Assembly: GCA_902825945.1 (NCBI GenBank) | Contig: CADECY010000033.1 | Location: 1 to 64,000 of the forward strand | Direction of reading: 5' to 3' | DNA: 64,000 nucleotides | Source of the DNA: an uncultured Acidobacteriota bacterium | Lineage (GTDB): Bacteria; Acidobacteriota; Terriglobia; Bryobacterales; Bryobacteraceae | Shown here: one piece after another, positions 52,145-60,895 of the stretch | Layout of the letters: the number at the start of each line of letters is the position of its first letter | Position numbering within the stretch: position 1 is the first letter of the stretch | Position numbers and translations under genes: made by a program | The notes under the pieces: generated by a model | The model's input: the letters and a program-made list of their open reading frames with translations, nothing else | Databases searched by the model: none | What the model was told of the DNA's origin: nothing

Positions 52145-52360
52145 TTACCGCCTCTGGTGGACGATCACCGGCTCGATGTGCAGGTAGTCTCCGAGTTCCC
52201 GCTGAAGATCCGGCAGCGTTTGGTCCGGCACCTCGACTTGCGCGCGGCCGGCTACCGTTCCGTGCAGGGTTACGCCCGGCATCCTGCGTACGCGATCCAG
52301 CCAATTCGCGGGGGCTTCCACTCGCTTGGCGCGCTTCACTGCGATGACGTATTCGGGCAT
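52145..52360 (-). CDS. Small hypothetical protein
   Basis: 71 residues, MPEYVIAVKRAKRVEAPANW then LDRVRRMPGVTLHGTVAGRA, a beta-alpha-beta-like small fold with balanced charge. AGGA lies 5 bases before the ATG, which supports translation. It converges on the PSD1 gene with an 8-base gap. No family recognised. Confidence 0.5.
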   Translation of the reverse strand: MPEYVIAVKRAKRVEAPANWLDRVRRMPGVTLHGTVAGRAQVEVPDQTLPDLQRELGDYLHIEPVIVHQRR

Positions 52361-52942
52361 GAATCCTACCCTGAGGTCATGTTACCAGCCGTGAGAATTG
52401 GGGGCCGGCCGCTGGCGCGCGAGCGCCTCGGAGCTCCCGTACACCGATCGGACGGCGCGGTGAAACGGGAACGGTGACCCGCGAAACTCGAGCGAGTCAT
52501 CACCACCCACCGATGGTGATTCGTGTTCGAGGGGGGACGCTGACCAGGAGCGGAAATGGGACGTCTTGTTGGCGTGCTTCGTCGCGGACCTCGATGGCGT
52601 CAGACCATGACTGACCGCCTGTACCCACGCAGGGCGAGCCATTGGCCGCGGTACTCGTGCGAATGATCGACCAGCCAGCGCTGTTCCTCGACTCGCGCGC
52701 ACCGGAAACGGGCTCCGCCTCACGAATGCCGATACCATGCGAACCATGCTGATATTCTCGCCCGCAAAGGGTACGCAAAGGGTAGCGCTGGCCGAATTGG
52801 CGGATCGAAACCGGGGCGCGTCATCCAGCCACGCGACGCAATTTGGTGACGCGGCCCACTTCTACCCATTCGGCGACGAAAATGCTTAGCGGCTGCGCGC
52901 ATGCGATTCGGGCCTGATCGGACTGAGCAGCGCGCGGTTCGA
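52361..52942. other. About 580 bases without a gene; scar region
   Basis: No frame shows coding character. One local feature is an 11-base perfect tandem repeat, CGCAAAGGGTA at 52763-52773 and again at 52774-52784. The segment lies between a small gene and a second nuoN tail, so it probably holds decayed sequence from earlier rearrangement. Confidence 0.4.
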
Positions 52943-52993
52943 TCAGTGGGCGAAGGCCGATGAAACCGTAGCAACCCGCAGCACGATAGCTCT
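52943..52993 (-). pseudogene. Second copy of the nuoN 3' end
   Basis: On the minus strand the last codons read AIVLRVATVSSAFAH then stop, against SILLRVATASSVFAR and stop at the end of the true nuoN (53989). Including about 10 bases after the stop, I count roughly 46 of 55 bases identical between 52933-52987 and 53979-54033. The differences are mostly silent or conservative. It is only a tail: upstream the similarity ends within about 10 bases. It suggests a former second nuoN or a duplication. Confidence 0.55.
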
Positions 52994-53003
52994 ACACAAG
53001 AGC

Positions 53004-53171
53004 TTATCGTGCTCGACAATTCCAAACAACGTGGACTGTGCGATCACACCGACTGGGGCTGGCAGCGGCCAACTTTTCAGCTTTGCGGTTGAGGCTTTGC
53101 TGGCTGGATCTGCGCAGGTCCACGGGCTCCACCGCGACCAACACTCGCATCTGCGGCGTGATTTGGATCAT
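53004..53171 (-). pseudogene. IS66 family tnpB, truncated
   Basis: From ATG 53171 the frame reads MIQITPQMRVLVAVEPVDLR, the exact style of IS66 accessory protein TnpB (normally about 115 residues). After the 21st residue the similarity stops and an unrelated sequence runs to the stop. It begins 1 base after the tnpA stop, the normal IS66 order. Confidence 0.6.
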
Positions 53172-53172
53172 C

Positions 53173-53535
53173 TCATCGACCGCGCCAAGCCCGTAGTAAC
53201 TGGTCCCATTCCACAGCACCGCTGAACCGCACCCGCATCAACTCGACGCAGTTATCGGACCGCGCCGATGGCGGCAGCAGCACTTCCAGAAACCGCGGCT
53301 GGGCGACCGATGATTCCCGCGCCGGGGCTTGGTTCAGCCGTTTGCGCAGACCGCCGTAGTCGATCGGCAGAGCGCGCGCGGCCCGGTAGACGCCATGCCG
53401 CCGCGCAAGTTCCACGGCCGCCCTCCAGACCTCTTCCGGCAGCCGGGCCGGGAGCGGCTGGCTCTTTCGCCACTCCGCCAGCCGGCCTCGAAGGTCCTCG
53501 AATTCATCAGTGATCTCTGTCTTCGCTCTGGGCAT
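53173..53535 (-). CDS. IS66 family accessory protein TnpA
   Basis: 120 residues: PLPARLPEEVWRAAVELARR, then HGVYRAARALPIDYGGLRKRL, a helix-turn-helix of the IS66 OrfA/TnpA type that precedes TnpB. The large DDE transposase TnpC is absent, and no terminal inverted repeats were found by eye, so this is a dead fragment of an IS66-like element. It lies in the gene-poor scar next to the nuo operon end. Confidence 0.65.
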   Translation of the reverse strand: MPRAKTEITDEFEDLRGRLAEWRKSQPLPARLPEEVWRAAVELARRHGVYRAARALPIDYGGLRKRLNQAPARESSVAQPRFLEVLLPPSARSDNCVELMRVRFSGAVEWDQLLRAWRGR

Positions 53536-53988
53536 TCCCGAGCGTACTATGGCAAGGCGCTTTCAGTCACGCACGCTTGCCGGGAAGCTCACTTTGAGCG
53601 GGTGTTTCCTGCCGGACCCGGTGAGCCGTGCGAGGGTCAAGGTTGTGCTCACGCGCCTTCGCTCGCTCGCTTCGATGTGAGGTGGACATCGGCCCGCTCG
53701 CGGAGGCGCTCGAGGATCGGCAGACGATAGCGTACTGGGCTCGTGGGGCGGACGAGGTCCTCGGGGCGCACAAGTCAGCTTTTCGCTGATTCACCGAGGA
53801 GGAGAGGTGACTGTTGGACGGGGTCGAGTTGGAGCCGAACTGCTGCTGAAGCAGGATGGACCCGGGGTACCGGGCACCGCTTCTTACGCACGCGGCTCAT
53901 CTACGGACGTTTCGCGCCAGGGAGCGAATCGGGTTGTGCGTGAATAGGATTAGGGTGTCCCCGTTCCGTGACGCGTTACGCGGTTCGG
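53536..53988. other. About 450 bases without a gene
   Basis: Between the IS66 fragment and the nuoN stop there is no convincing frame on either strand. It includes the region downstream of the nuo operon and may hold its terminator, though no strong hairpin with a U-run was found by eye. Confidence 0.35.
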
Positions 53989-55458
53989 TCAGCGGGCGAA
54001 GACCGAAGAAGCCGTGGCGACCCGCAACAGGATCGACGGCATGACTCCCAGCACCACCACCGCGACCGCGCTCGCCAGACTCGCCACCTGAATTCCGGTG
54101 GAAAGCTCGGGCAGCGTCTCGGTCGAATGGCCGGGCTCGTGGAAGTACATCACGACGATGATCCGCAGGTAGTAGTACGCCGCGACCGCCGAGTTCAGCA
54201 AGCCGAGCACCGAGAGCCAGATGAGGTTCGCGTCGATCGCCGCTTTGAAGACGTAGAACTTACCGAAGAATCCCGACGTCAGCGGGACTCCGATCAGCGA
54301 CAGCAGGAAGACGGTCAGCAGGGCGGCGGTGATCGGTTGGCGTTGCGAGAGTCCAGCGAGGTCGTTCACCTGCACGTAGCGCTCGCCCTTGCGAGTGAAG
54401 TGGGTGACGATGGCGAAGACGCCGAGGTTCATGAAGACGTAGGACGCCAGGTAGAACATCGCGGCGGCTGTGCCGACCTGCGAGTGCGCGGCGATCGCGA
54501 CGAGGACGTAGCCCGCGTGCGCGATCGATGAGTAGGCGAGAAGGCGCTTCAGGTTCGTTTGCGTCAACGCGGCGAAGTTGCCGATGACCATCGTTGCGAG
54601 GGCAGAGATCCAGATGAGGGGTTCCCAGCGGTCCGACATGCTGCCGAAGGCACTCATGAAGACGCGGATGAAGACGGCGAAGGCGGCGGCTTTCGGTCCG
54701 GAGGACATGAAGGCGGTCACCGGCGCAGGGGCGCCCTGGTAGACGTCCGGGGTCCATGCCTGGAACGGTGCGGCGGAGACTTTGAAGGCGAAGCCGACGA
54801 ACAGGAGTGAAACGGCGGCGGCGATCACCCAGGGTTCGACCGTCGTGTTGGTGGCGAGGAACTGGCGGATCGAGTCGAGGTTGGTCGATCCGGTCATGCC
54901 GTAGATCCAGGCGACACCGTAGAGCAGGAACGCGGTGGCGAATGAGCCGAGCAGGAAGTACTTGATCGCCGATTCGTTGTTACGCTTATCGTCGCGGAGG
55001 AATGCGGCGAGGACGTACGTCGCGATGGAGCTGATCTCGAGTCCAATGAAGACCATGATCAATTCGTTGGCGGTCGCCAAGATGCACTGGCCCACGAGCG
55101 AGAACAACATCAGCGCGTAGAACTCTCCGGAGTCCGCGTTCTCGCGATCGAGATAGGCGGACGAGCAGAGAACCGACAGCAGGCCAACCGCGAGGACGAG
55201 CAGGCGGAAGAAGGTTCCGTAGCCGTCGATGATGAGGAAGTTGTTGAACGCGGGTCCCGGGTCCATGCCGGCATAGCAGGCGGCGAGCATGGCCACGGCG
55301 ATGCCGAGGAACGCGAGCGTGTGCATGTTCCCGCGGCGGCGATCGGGTCCAGCGAGTCCCTCGAGGATCATGATGAGGGTGCCCACCACGATCAGGATCG
55401 TTTCGGGCAGGAACCGAATGTACTCGGCGGTAGTGGGGAAAGCGAAGCTAGTGGGCAT
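53989..55458 (-). CDS. nuoN: NADH-quinone oxidoreductase subunit N
   Basis: 489 residues with about 14 hydrophobic helices. It is an antiporter-like membrane subunit of complex I and is thought to take part in proton pumping. Key residues are in helices with conserved Glu and Lys (LIMVFIGLEISSIATYVLAA, FKVSAAPFQAWTPDVYQGAP). The last gene of the operon here; its start overlaps the nuoM stop by 11 bases. Confidence 0.93.
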   Translation of the reverse strand: MPTSFAFPTTAEYIRFLPETILIVVGTLIMILEGLAGPDRRRGNMHTLAFLGIAVAMLAACYAGMDPGPAFNNFLIIDGYGTFFRLLVLAVGLLSVLCSSAYLDRENADSGEFYALMLFSLVGQCILATANELIMVFIGLEISSIATYVLAAFLRDDKRNNESAIKYFLLGSFATAFLLYGVAWIYGMTGSTNLDSIRQFLATNTTVEPWVIAAAVSLLFVGFAFKVSAAPFQAWTPDVYQGAPAPVTAFMSSGPKAAAFAVFIRVFMSAFGSMSDRWEPLIWISALATMVIGNFAALTQTNLKRLLAYSSIAHAGYVLVAIAAHSQVGTAAAMFYLASYVFMNLGVFAIVTHFTRKGERYVQVNDLAGLSQRQPITAALLTVFLLSLIGVPLTSGFFGKFYVFKAAIDANLIWLSVLGLLNSAVAAYYYLRIIVVMYFHEPGHSTETLPELSTGIQVASLASAVAVVVLGVMPSILLRVATASSVFAR

Positions 55459-56977
55459 TGCGCACCTCCGTCTTCGCCCCGGTGGTGGCTAGATGTTCCA
55501 CGTTCACTTTGGATTGTTCGAGGATCTTGGCATTGGCGGCCGAGATGGGCGCAAGGAAAGTCGAGGTACCGATGCCCATCCACACCATCAGGACGATGAG
55601 CGGGGCGATGGCCACCAATTCGCGTGTGCCGATATCGGTGACGTGATGCTTCACGTCGTCGGGCGTTTCGCCGAGGAAAGCTCGCTGATAAAGCCAGAGC
55701 ATGTAGCAGGCCGAGAAGATCACGCCGAGGGCGGCGAAGACGGCCCAGCGGAAGTTGGTGATGGCCGCGCCCTGCAGGACCAGGAACTCGCCGACGAAGT
55801 TGTTGAGCAGCGGGAGTCCGATCGAGGCGAGCGTGGTGATCATGAAGGCGACGGCGAGTTTCGGAGCGACGGTGGCCACGCCGCCGTAGGCCTTGATCTC
55901 GAGCGAGTGCTGCCGTTCGTACAGGAAGCCGACGAGCATGAAGAGGGCGCCGGTCGAGACGCCGTGGTTCAGCATCTGGTAGACCGCGCCGTCGAGGCCC
56001 TGCTGGTTGAAGGCGAACGTTCCGAGGACGACGAAGCCGAGGTGGCTCACCGACGAGTAGGCGACGAGCTTCTTCATGTTCGGCTGGACGAGCGCGACCA
56101 GCGCGCCCACCGAGATCCCGATCAGCGCGCACATCACGATGGGCGAAGCGAGTTCGCGGGCCGCGTTGCCGAACATCGGCAGGCAGAAGCGAACAATTCC
56201 GTAGGTCCCCATCTTCAGCATGACCGAAGCCAGCATGACCGAACCCGCGGTGGGAGCTTCAACGTGCGCGTCCGGCAACCATGTATGAAGGGGCCAGAGT
56301 GGCACCTTGATGGCGAAGGCGAGGAAGAAGGCGAGGAACAGATAGGTCTGTGCGCTATGCGAGAGATGGATGCGGCCGTCACGCAGCAGTTGCAGCAGCA
56401 CAGTGTAGTCGAACGTGCCGCCTTGGCTGTAGAGGTACAGGATGGCGGCGAGCATCAGCACCGAGCCGGCCATCGTATAGAGGAAGAACTTGACGGTCGC
56501 ATAGATGCGGCGGTCGTGTCCCCAGATTCCGATGAGGAAGTACATGGGCACGAGCGTCACTTCCCAGAAGACGTAGAACAGGAACAGGTCCAGCGCGGCG
56601 AAGACGCCGATCACGCCGAATTCGAGCAGCAGCAGGAAAGCGTAGAACATCTTGACGCGATCCTGAATGTAGTTCCACGAGATCAGGATGCAGAGCGGAG
56701 TGAGCAGCGTCGAGAGGATGATCAGCCAGAGGCTCAAGCCATCGATTCCAGTGTGGTAGCGAATGTTCGGCGTCTCGATCCACTGACAATTGGTTTCGAA
56801 GGTGTACTTGGCGGGTTCGGCGGTGACACCGCCGATGAGGCCGAGCGAAGCCGCGAAGATGATGAGCGACAGCGCGAGCGCGATGGTCTTCACGTTCGCT
56901 TCCATCGATTTCGGGATCAGCAGAAGAAGCAGGAAGGCGATCGCGGGGGCGAAGATGACGAGATCGAGGAGATTCAT
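55448..56977 (-). CDS. nuoM: NADH-quinone oxidoreductase subunit M
   Basis: 509 residues, polytopic antiporter-like subunit. The FYVFWEVTLVPMYFLIGIWG motif with its conserved Glu, the KVPLWPLHTWLPDAHVEAPT segment and LKMGTYGIVRFCLP are diagnostic. It forms part of the proton-pumping membrane arm. Start overlaps the nuoL stop by 4 bases (ATGA), implying translational coupling. Confidence 0.94.
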   Translation of the reverse strand: MNLLDLVIFAPAIAFLLLLLIPKSMEANVKTIALALSLIIFAASLGLIGGVTAEPAKYTFETNCQWIETPNIRYHTGIDGLSLWLIILSTLLTPLCILISWNYIQDRVKMFYAFLLLLEFGVIGVFAALDLFLFYVFWEVTLVPMYFLIGIWGHDRRIYATVKFFLYTMAGSVLMLAAILYLYSQGGTFDYTVLLQLLRDGRIHLSHSAQTYLFLAFFLAFAIKVPLWPLHTWLPDAHVEAPTAGSVMLASVMLKMGTYGIVRFCLPMFGNAARELASPIVMCALIGISVGALVALVQPNMKKLVAYSSVSHLGFVVLGTFAFNQQGLDGAVYQMLNHGVSTGALFMLVGFLYERQHSLEIKAYGGVATVAPKLAVAFMITTLASIGLPLLNNFVGEFLVLQGAAITNFRWAVFAALGVIFSACYMLWLYQRAFLGETPDDVKHHVTDIGTRELVAIAPLIVLMVWMGIGTSTFLAPISAANAKILEQSKVNVEHLATTGAKTEVRNAH

Positions 56978-58830
56978 CGAGTGCCTCCGGCGACCATCAT
57001 CGCGAAGGCGAAGACGGAGCCTGCTATGACCCAGGCGGCGTAGGTCCGGATGTTGCCGGACTGGAGGCGGCGGGTGATGCCGCCGATCAGCCGGGAGAGC
57101 GATCCGGCGCCGTTGACCGCACCATCGATCATGCCCGCGTCGAGCCCTTTCCAGAGCATCGAGCGTGACCCATCGACAAGCGGGTTGACGATCGTCGCGT
57201 CGTAGATCTCATCGACCCAGTATTTGTTGTAGACCATCCGATAGATGCCGCCGAGGGAAGCCGCGATGGACTTGGGAGTTTCGGGGCTCATGATGTACAT
57301 GAAGTAGGCGAGCCCGATACCGATCACGCCGGCAGCCACCGAGATCGCGACCAGCATGGAATCATGCTCGCCACCTTTGAGAGGGAAAACCGGTTCGAGG
57401 AAGTGCGGGATGTGCGTGTATCCGCCAACGAGAGAAAGCAACGCGAGAATAGCCAGGGGACCCGTCATCACGACCGGCGATTCGTGTGGATGATGATGTC
57501 CGCGATAATCGCCGAAGAACGTCATGAACATGCAGCGCGACACGTAGAAGGCCGTCATGCCCGCGGTGACGACACCCACCCAGTACATCCAGGGATGATG
57601 GTGATGCGCGGCAAGCAGGATTTCGTCTTTGCTGTGGAAGCCCGAGAACGGTGGAACGCCAGCGATTGCGACCCAGGCGCAGGCGAGGGTCCAGAAGGTG
57701 ACCGGGATTTTGGTCCGGAGTCCGCCCATGTGGCGGATGTCCTGCTCGCCTTCGAGCGCGTGGATCACCGATCCGGCGCCGAGGAAGAGGAGGGCCTTGA
57801 AGAAGGCGTGCGTCACGACATGGAAGATCCCAGCCGAAAAGGCGCCACAACCGAGTGCAACGAACATGTATCCGAGCTGCGAGACCGTCGAGTAGGCGAA
57901 CACCTTCTTGATGTCGAACTGCGTCATGCCGATGGTCGCGGCCATCACGGCGGTGATCAAGCCCACATAGGCGACCACCTCCATCGCGATCGGCGCATTG
58001 ACGAACAGCGCCGCCGAGCGAGCCACCATATAGACGCCAGCGGTCACCATCGTGGCCGCGTGGATCAGAGCTGATACCGGCGTTGGACCTTCCATCGCGT
58101 CCGGCAGCCACACGTACAGCGGAACTTGAGCAGACTTGCCCGCGGCGCCCACCAGCAGCAGCAGGCAGATCGCCGTCATCATGCCGAGTCCGTGCTCGGG
58201 CGTGAGAGCCTTGGCCTTTTCGAAGACAGCGGGGAAGCTCAGCGATCCGAAGGTGATGAAGATGAGGAACATCGCCAGCGAGAAGCCGAAGTCACCCACG
58301 CGATTGACGATGAACGCCTTGTTTCCAGCGGTGGAGGCACTGTGCTTCAGGTAGTAGAAGCCGATCAACAGGTAGGAACAGAGTCCGACGCCTTCCCAGC
58401 CGACGAACAACAGCAGGTAGTTGTTGGCCAGCACCAGCGTTAGCATGAAGAACATGAACAGGTTCAGGTAGGCGAAGAACCTGTAGAATCCGTCCTCATG
58501 CGACATGTAGCCAGTGGCATAGATGTGGATGAGCGAGCCGATGCCGGTGACGACGAGCAACATCACGGCGGTAAGGCGGTCGATCGAGAGTTCGATGGGG
58601 ATGTTGACCGAGCCCGATTGGATCCAAGTGAAGTAGGTCTCGATGTGGGCGTGCTCCAGAGGCATCAGCGACGAGACCGTCTTCAGCACCCAGAGGAAGG
58701 ACGCGACCACGGTTCCGACCGCCACAGCGCCGACAACGCCGTTCGACAGACGCTTGCCGAGCAGTCCGTTGATCAGGAAGCCCAGCAGGGGAAGGACCGG
58801 TATTAACCAGAGGGATTGGGATTCGTGCAT
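56974..58830 (-). CDS. nuoL: NADH-quinone oxidoreductase subunit L
   Basis: 618 residues, the distal antiporter-like subunit with the long lateral helix HL at the C-terminus. Typical motifs are LLFVGWEGVGLCSYLLIGFY, AAGKSAQVPLYVWLPDAMEG and VSALIHAATMVTAGVYMVAR. Length agrees with E. coli NuoL (613). It follows nuoK after 15 bases. Confidence 0.95.
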   Translation of the reverse strand: MHESQSLWLIPVLPLLGFLINGLLGKRLSNGVVGAVAVGTVVASFLWVLKTVSSLMPLEHAHIETYFTWIQSGSVNIPIELSIDRLTAVMLLVVTGIGSLIHIYATGYMSHEDGFYRFFAYLNLFMFFMLTLVLANNYLLLFVGWEGVGLCSYLLIGFYYLKHSASTAGNKAFIVNRVGDFGFSLAMFLIFITFGSLSFPAVFEKAKALTPEHGLGMMTAICLLLLVGAAGKSAQVPLYVWLPDAMEGPTPVSALIHAATMVTAGVYMVARSAALFVNAPIAMEVVAYVGLITAVMAATIGMTQFDIKKVFAYSTVSQLGYMFVALGCGAFSAGIFHVVTHAFFKALLFLGAGSVIHALEGEQDIRHMGGLRTKIPVTFWTLACAWVAIAGVPPFSGFHSKDEILLAAHHHHPWMYWVGVVTAGMTAFYVSRCMFMTFFGDYRGHHHPHESPVVMTGPLAILALLSLVGGYTHIPHFLEPVFPLKGGEHDSMLVAISVAAGVIGIGLAYFMYIMSPETPKSIAASLGGIYRMVYNKYWVDEIYDATIVNPLVDGSRSMLWKGLDAGMIDGAVNGAGSLSRLIGGITRRLQSGNIRTYAAWVIAGSVFAFAMMVAGGTR

Positions 58831-58845
58831 TTGGCTGATCAGGTC

Positions 58846-59165
58846 CTAGAGTTTGAGCGAGTCCACTTCGTCGATCATGAGGGTGGAGCGGTTCTTGTAG
58901 ACGGTGAGGATGATCGCCAGACCGACCGCCGCTTCGGCCGCCGCCACCACCATGACGAAGAAGGTGAACAGGTGACCGTCCACTTGTTTCAGGTGATAGG
59001 AAAAGGCGATGAAGCTGAGGTTCACCGCGTTGAGCATCAACTCGATGCACATGAACACGGTGATAATGTTTTTCCGGATGATGAAACCGGCCGCGCCCAG
59101 CACGAACAGGATCGCGCTCAGGGTGAGGTAGGCGCCGAGCGGCACGCCGTTCGGGACGGGAGGCA

Positions 59166-59166
<1 letters not shown>
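58846..59166 (-). CDS. nuoK: NADH-quinone oxidoreductase subunit K
   Basis: 106 residues with three helices; the two conserved glutamates are in FMCIELMLNAVNLSFIAF and VVAAAEAAVGLAI. It shares one base with the nuoJ stop (TAATG), so translation is coupled. Confidence 0.94.
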
Positions 59167-59684
<518 letters not shown>

Positions 59685-59686
59685 TT

Positions 59687-60883
59687 CTATGTCCAGACCA
59701 CCACCAGCAGACCGATCAGGAACAGAAGTCCGATCGAAACAGGGAACATCCAGCCCCATGCGAAGTGCATGAGCTGGTCATATCGAAAGCGCGGCAGTGT
59801 GGCGCGCACCCAGATATAGAGGAACAACAGGAACAGCACCTTCGACAGGAACCAGAACAGCGGAACCAGGATCGGCATCAGGAAAGGCACGAAGTGAGCG
59901 AGCCCGATGCCGCAGAAGATGATGCCGAAGATGGGCAGGGTGTACTTGTCGCGGGCGCGGTAGAGGTTCACCGTGCCGTGATAAAGCATCATGAGTCCGC
60001 TGAGGATGAAGATGATGCCCGGGATGAAGTCGACACCGGGGAACTGCACGGGCGGGGTCCAACCGCCGAGGAACAGGATCACGGCCAGACAACAGATCGT
60101 GGTCATGTTCGCGTATTCGGCCATGAAGAACGAGGCGAACTTCATCGACGAGTATTCGGTGTGGAAGCCCGCGACGAGCTCGTTTTCCGCTTCCGGAAGG
60201 TCGAACGGAATGCGGTTGGTCTCGGCGAACGCGCAGATCAAAAAGATGATGAACGCGAAGAACGGGACGCCGCCGTAGGCAAAGATCGACCAGTTGTAGA
60301 GGAACCCGAACTTGAGCGTGGTCTGCTTCTCGGCGATCTCGCGCATCGAGAGCGAATTGTGCATCAGCAGCGGCGCGGCGATGGCGAGCGCCAGCGGCAG
60401 TTCGTAGCTGATCATCTGGGCCGAGGCGCGCAGACCGCCGAGCAGCGCGTACTTGTTGTTCGAAGACCAGCCGGCGAGAGCGACCGCGTAAACACCGATG
60501 CCCGAGCAGGCGAGCGGAACCAGTACGCCGATATCGAGGTCGGTGAGGCCGAGCCAGGTTTCAACGCCGGTAAACGGAACAGTGATTTTCGGCCCGAACG
60601 GAATGACGGCGATCGAGATCAACGCCATGCACACGCCGATGATGGGCGCCAACAGGTAAAAGAACTTGTTGACGTGCGATGGTATCAGATCCTCTTTGGT
60701 GAGCAGTTTGATCGTATCCGTCAACGGCTGCAAAAGCCCGTGCGGACCCACGCGATTCGGCCCGACGCGGACCTGGACGTGAGCGATCACCTTGCGTTCG
60801 ATCCATTGCAGGTAGGCAAGAGCGGTGAGGAAGACGAACGCCACCAGACCGATCTTCACGAGGCTCAGGACGTAGAAGTTCAT
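59687..60883 (-). CDS. nuoH: NADH-quinone oxidoreductase subunit H
   Basis: 398 residues with eight helices. The quinone-chamber motifs are clear: LQWIERKVIAHVQVRVGPNR and GPHGLLQPLTDTIKLLTKED near the start, and FAETNRIPFDLPEAENELVA with GFHTEYSSMKFASFFMAEY. It links the peripheral arm to the membrane arm and forms part of the quinone-binding site. It follows nuoG after 12 bases. Confidence 0.95.
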   Translation of the reverse strand: MNFYVLSLVKIGLVAFVFLTALAYLQWIERKVIAHVQVRVGPNRVGPHGLLQPLTDTIKLLTKEDLIPSHVNKFFYLLAPIIGVCMALISIAVIPFGPKITVPFTGVETWLGLTDLDIGVLVPLACSGIGVYAVALAGWSSNNKYALLGGLRASAQMISYELPLALAIAAPLLMHNSLSMREIAEKQTTLKFGFLYNWSIFAYGGVPFFAFIIFLICAFAETNRIPFDLPEAENELVAGFHTEYSSMKFASFFMAEYANMTTICCLAVILFLGGWTPPVQFPGVDFIPGIIFILSGLMMLYHGTVNLYRARDKYTLPIFGIIFCGIGLAHFVPFLMPILVPLFWFLSKVLFLLFLYIWVRATLPRFRYDQLMHFAWGWMFPVSIGLLFLIGLLVVVWT

Positions 60884-60895
60884 GCTTGGAAAGAG

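Noticed and set aside
52763..52784. 11-base tandem repeat as a start of a CRISPR or satellite array
   Set aside because: Only two adjacent copies with no spacers; a simple local duplication.
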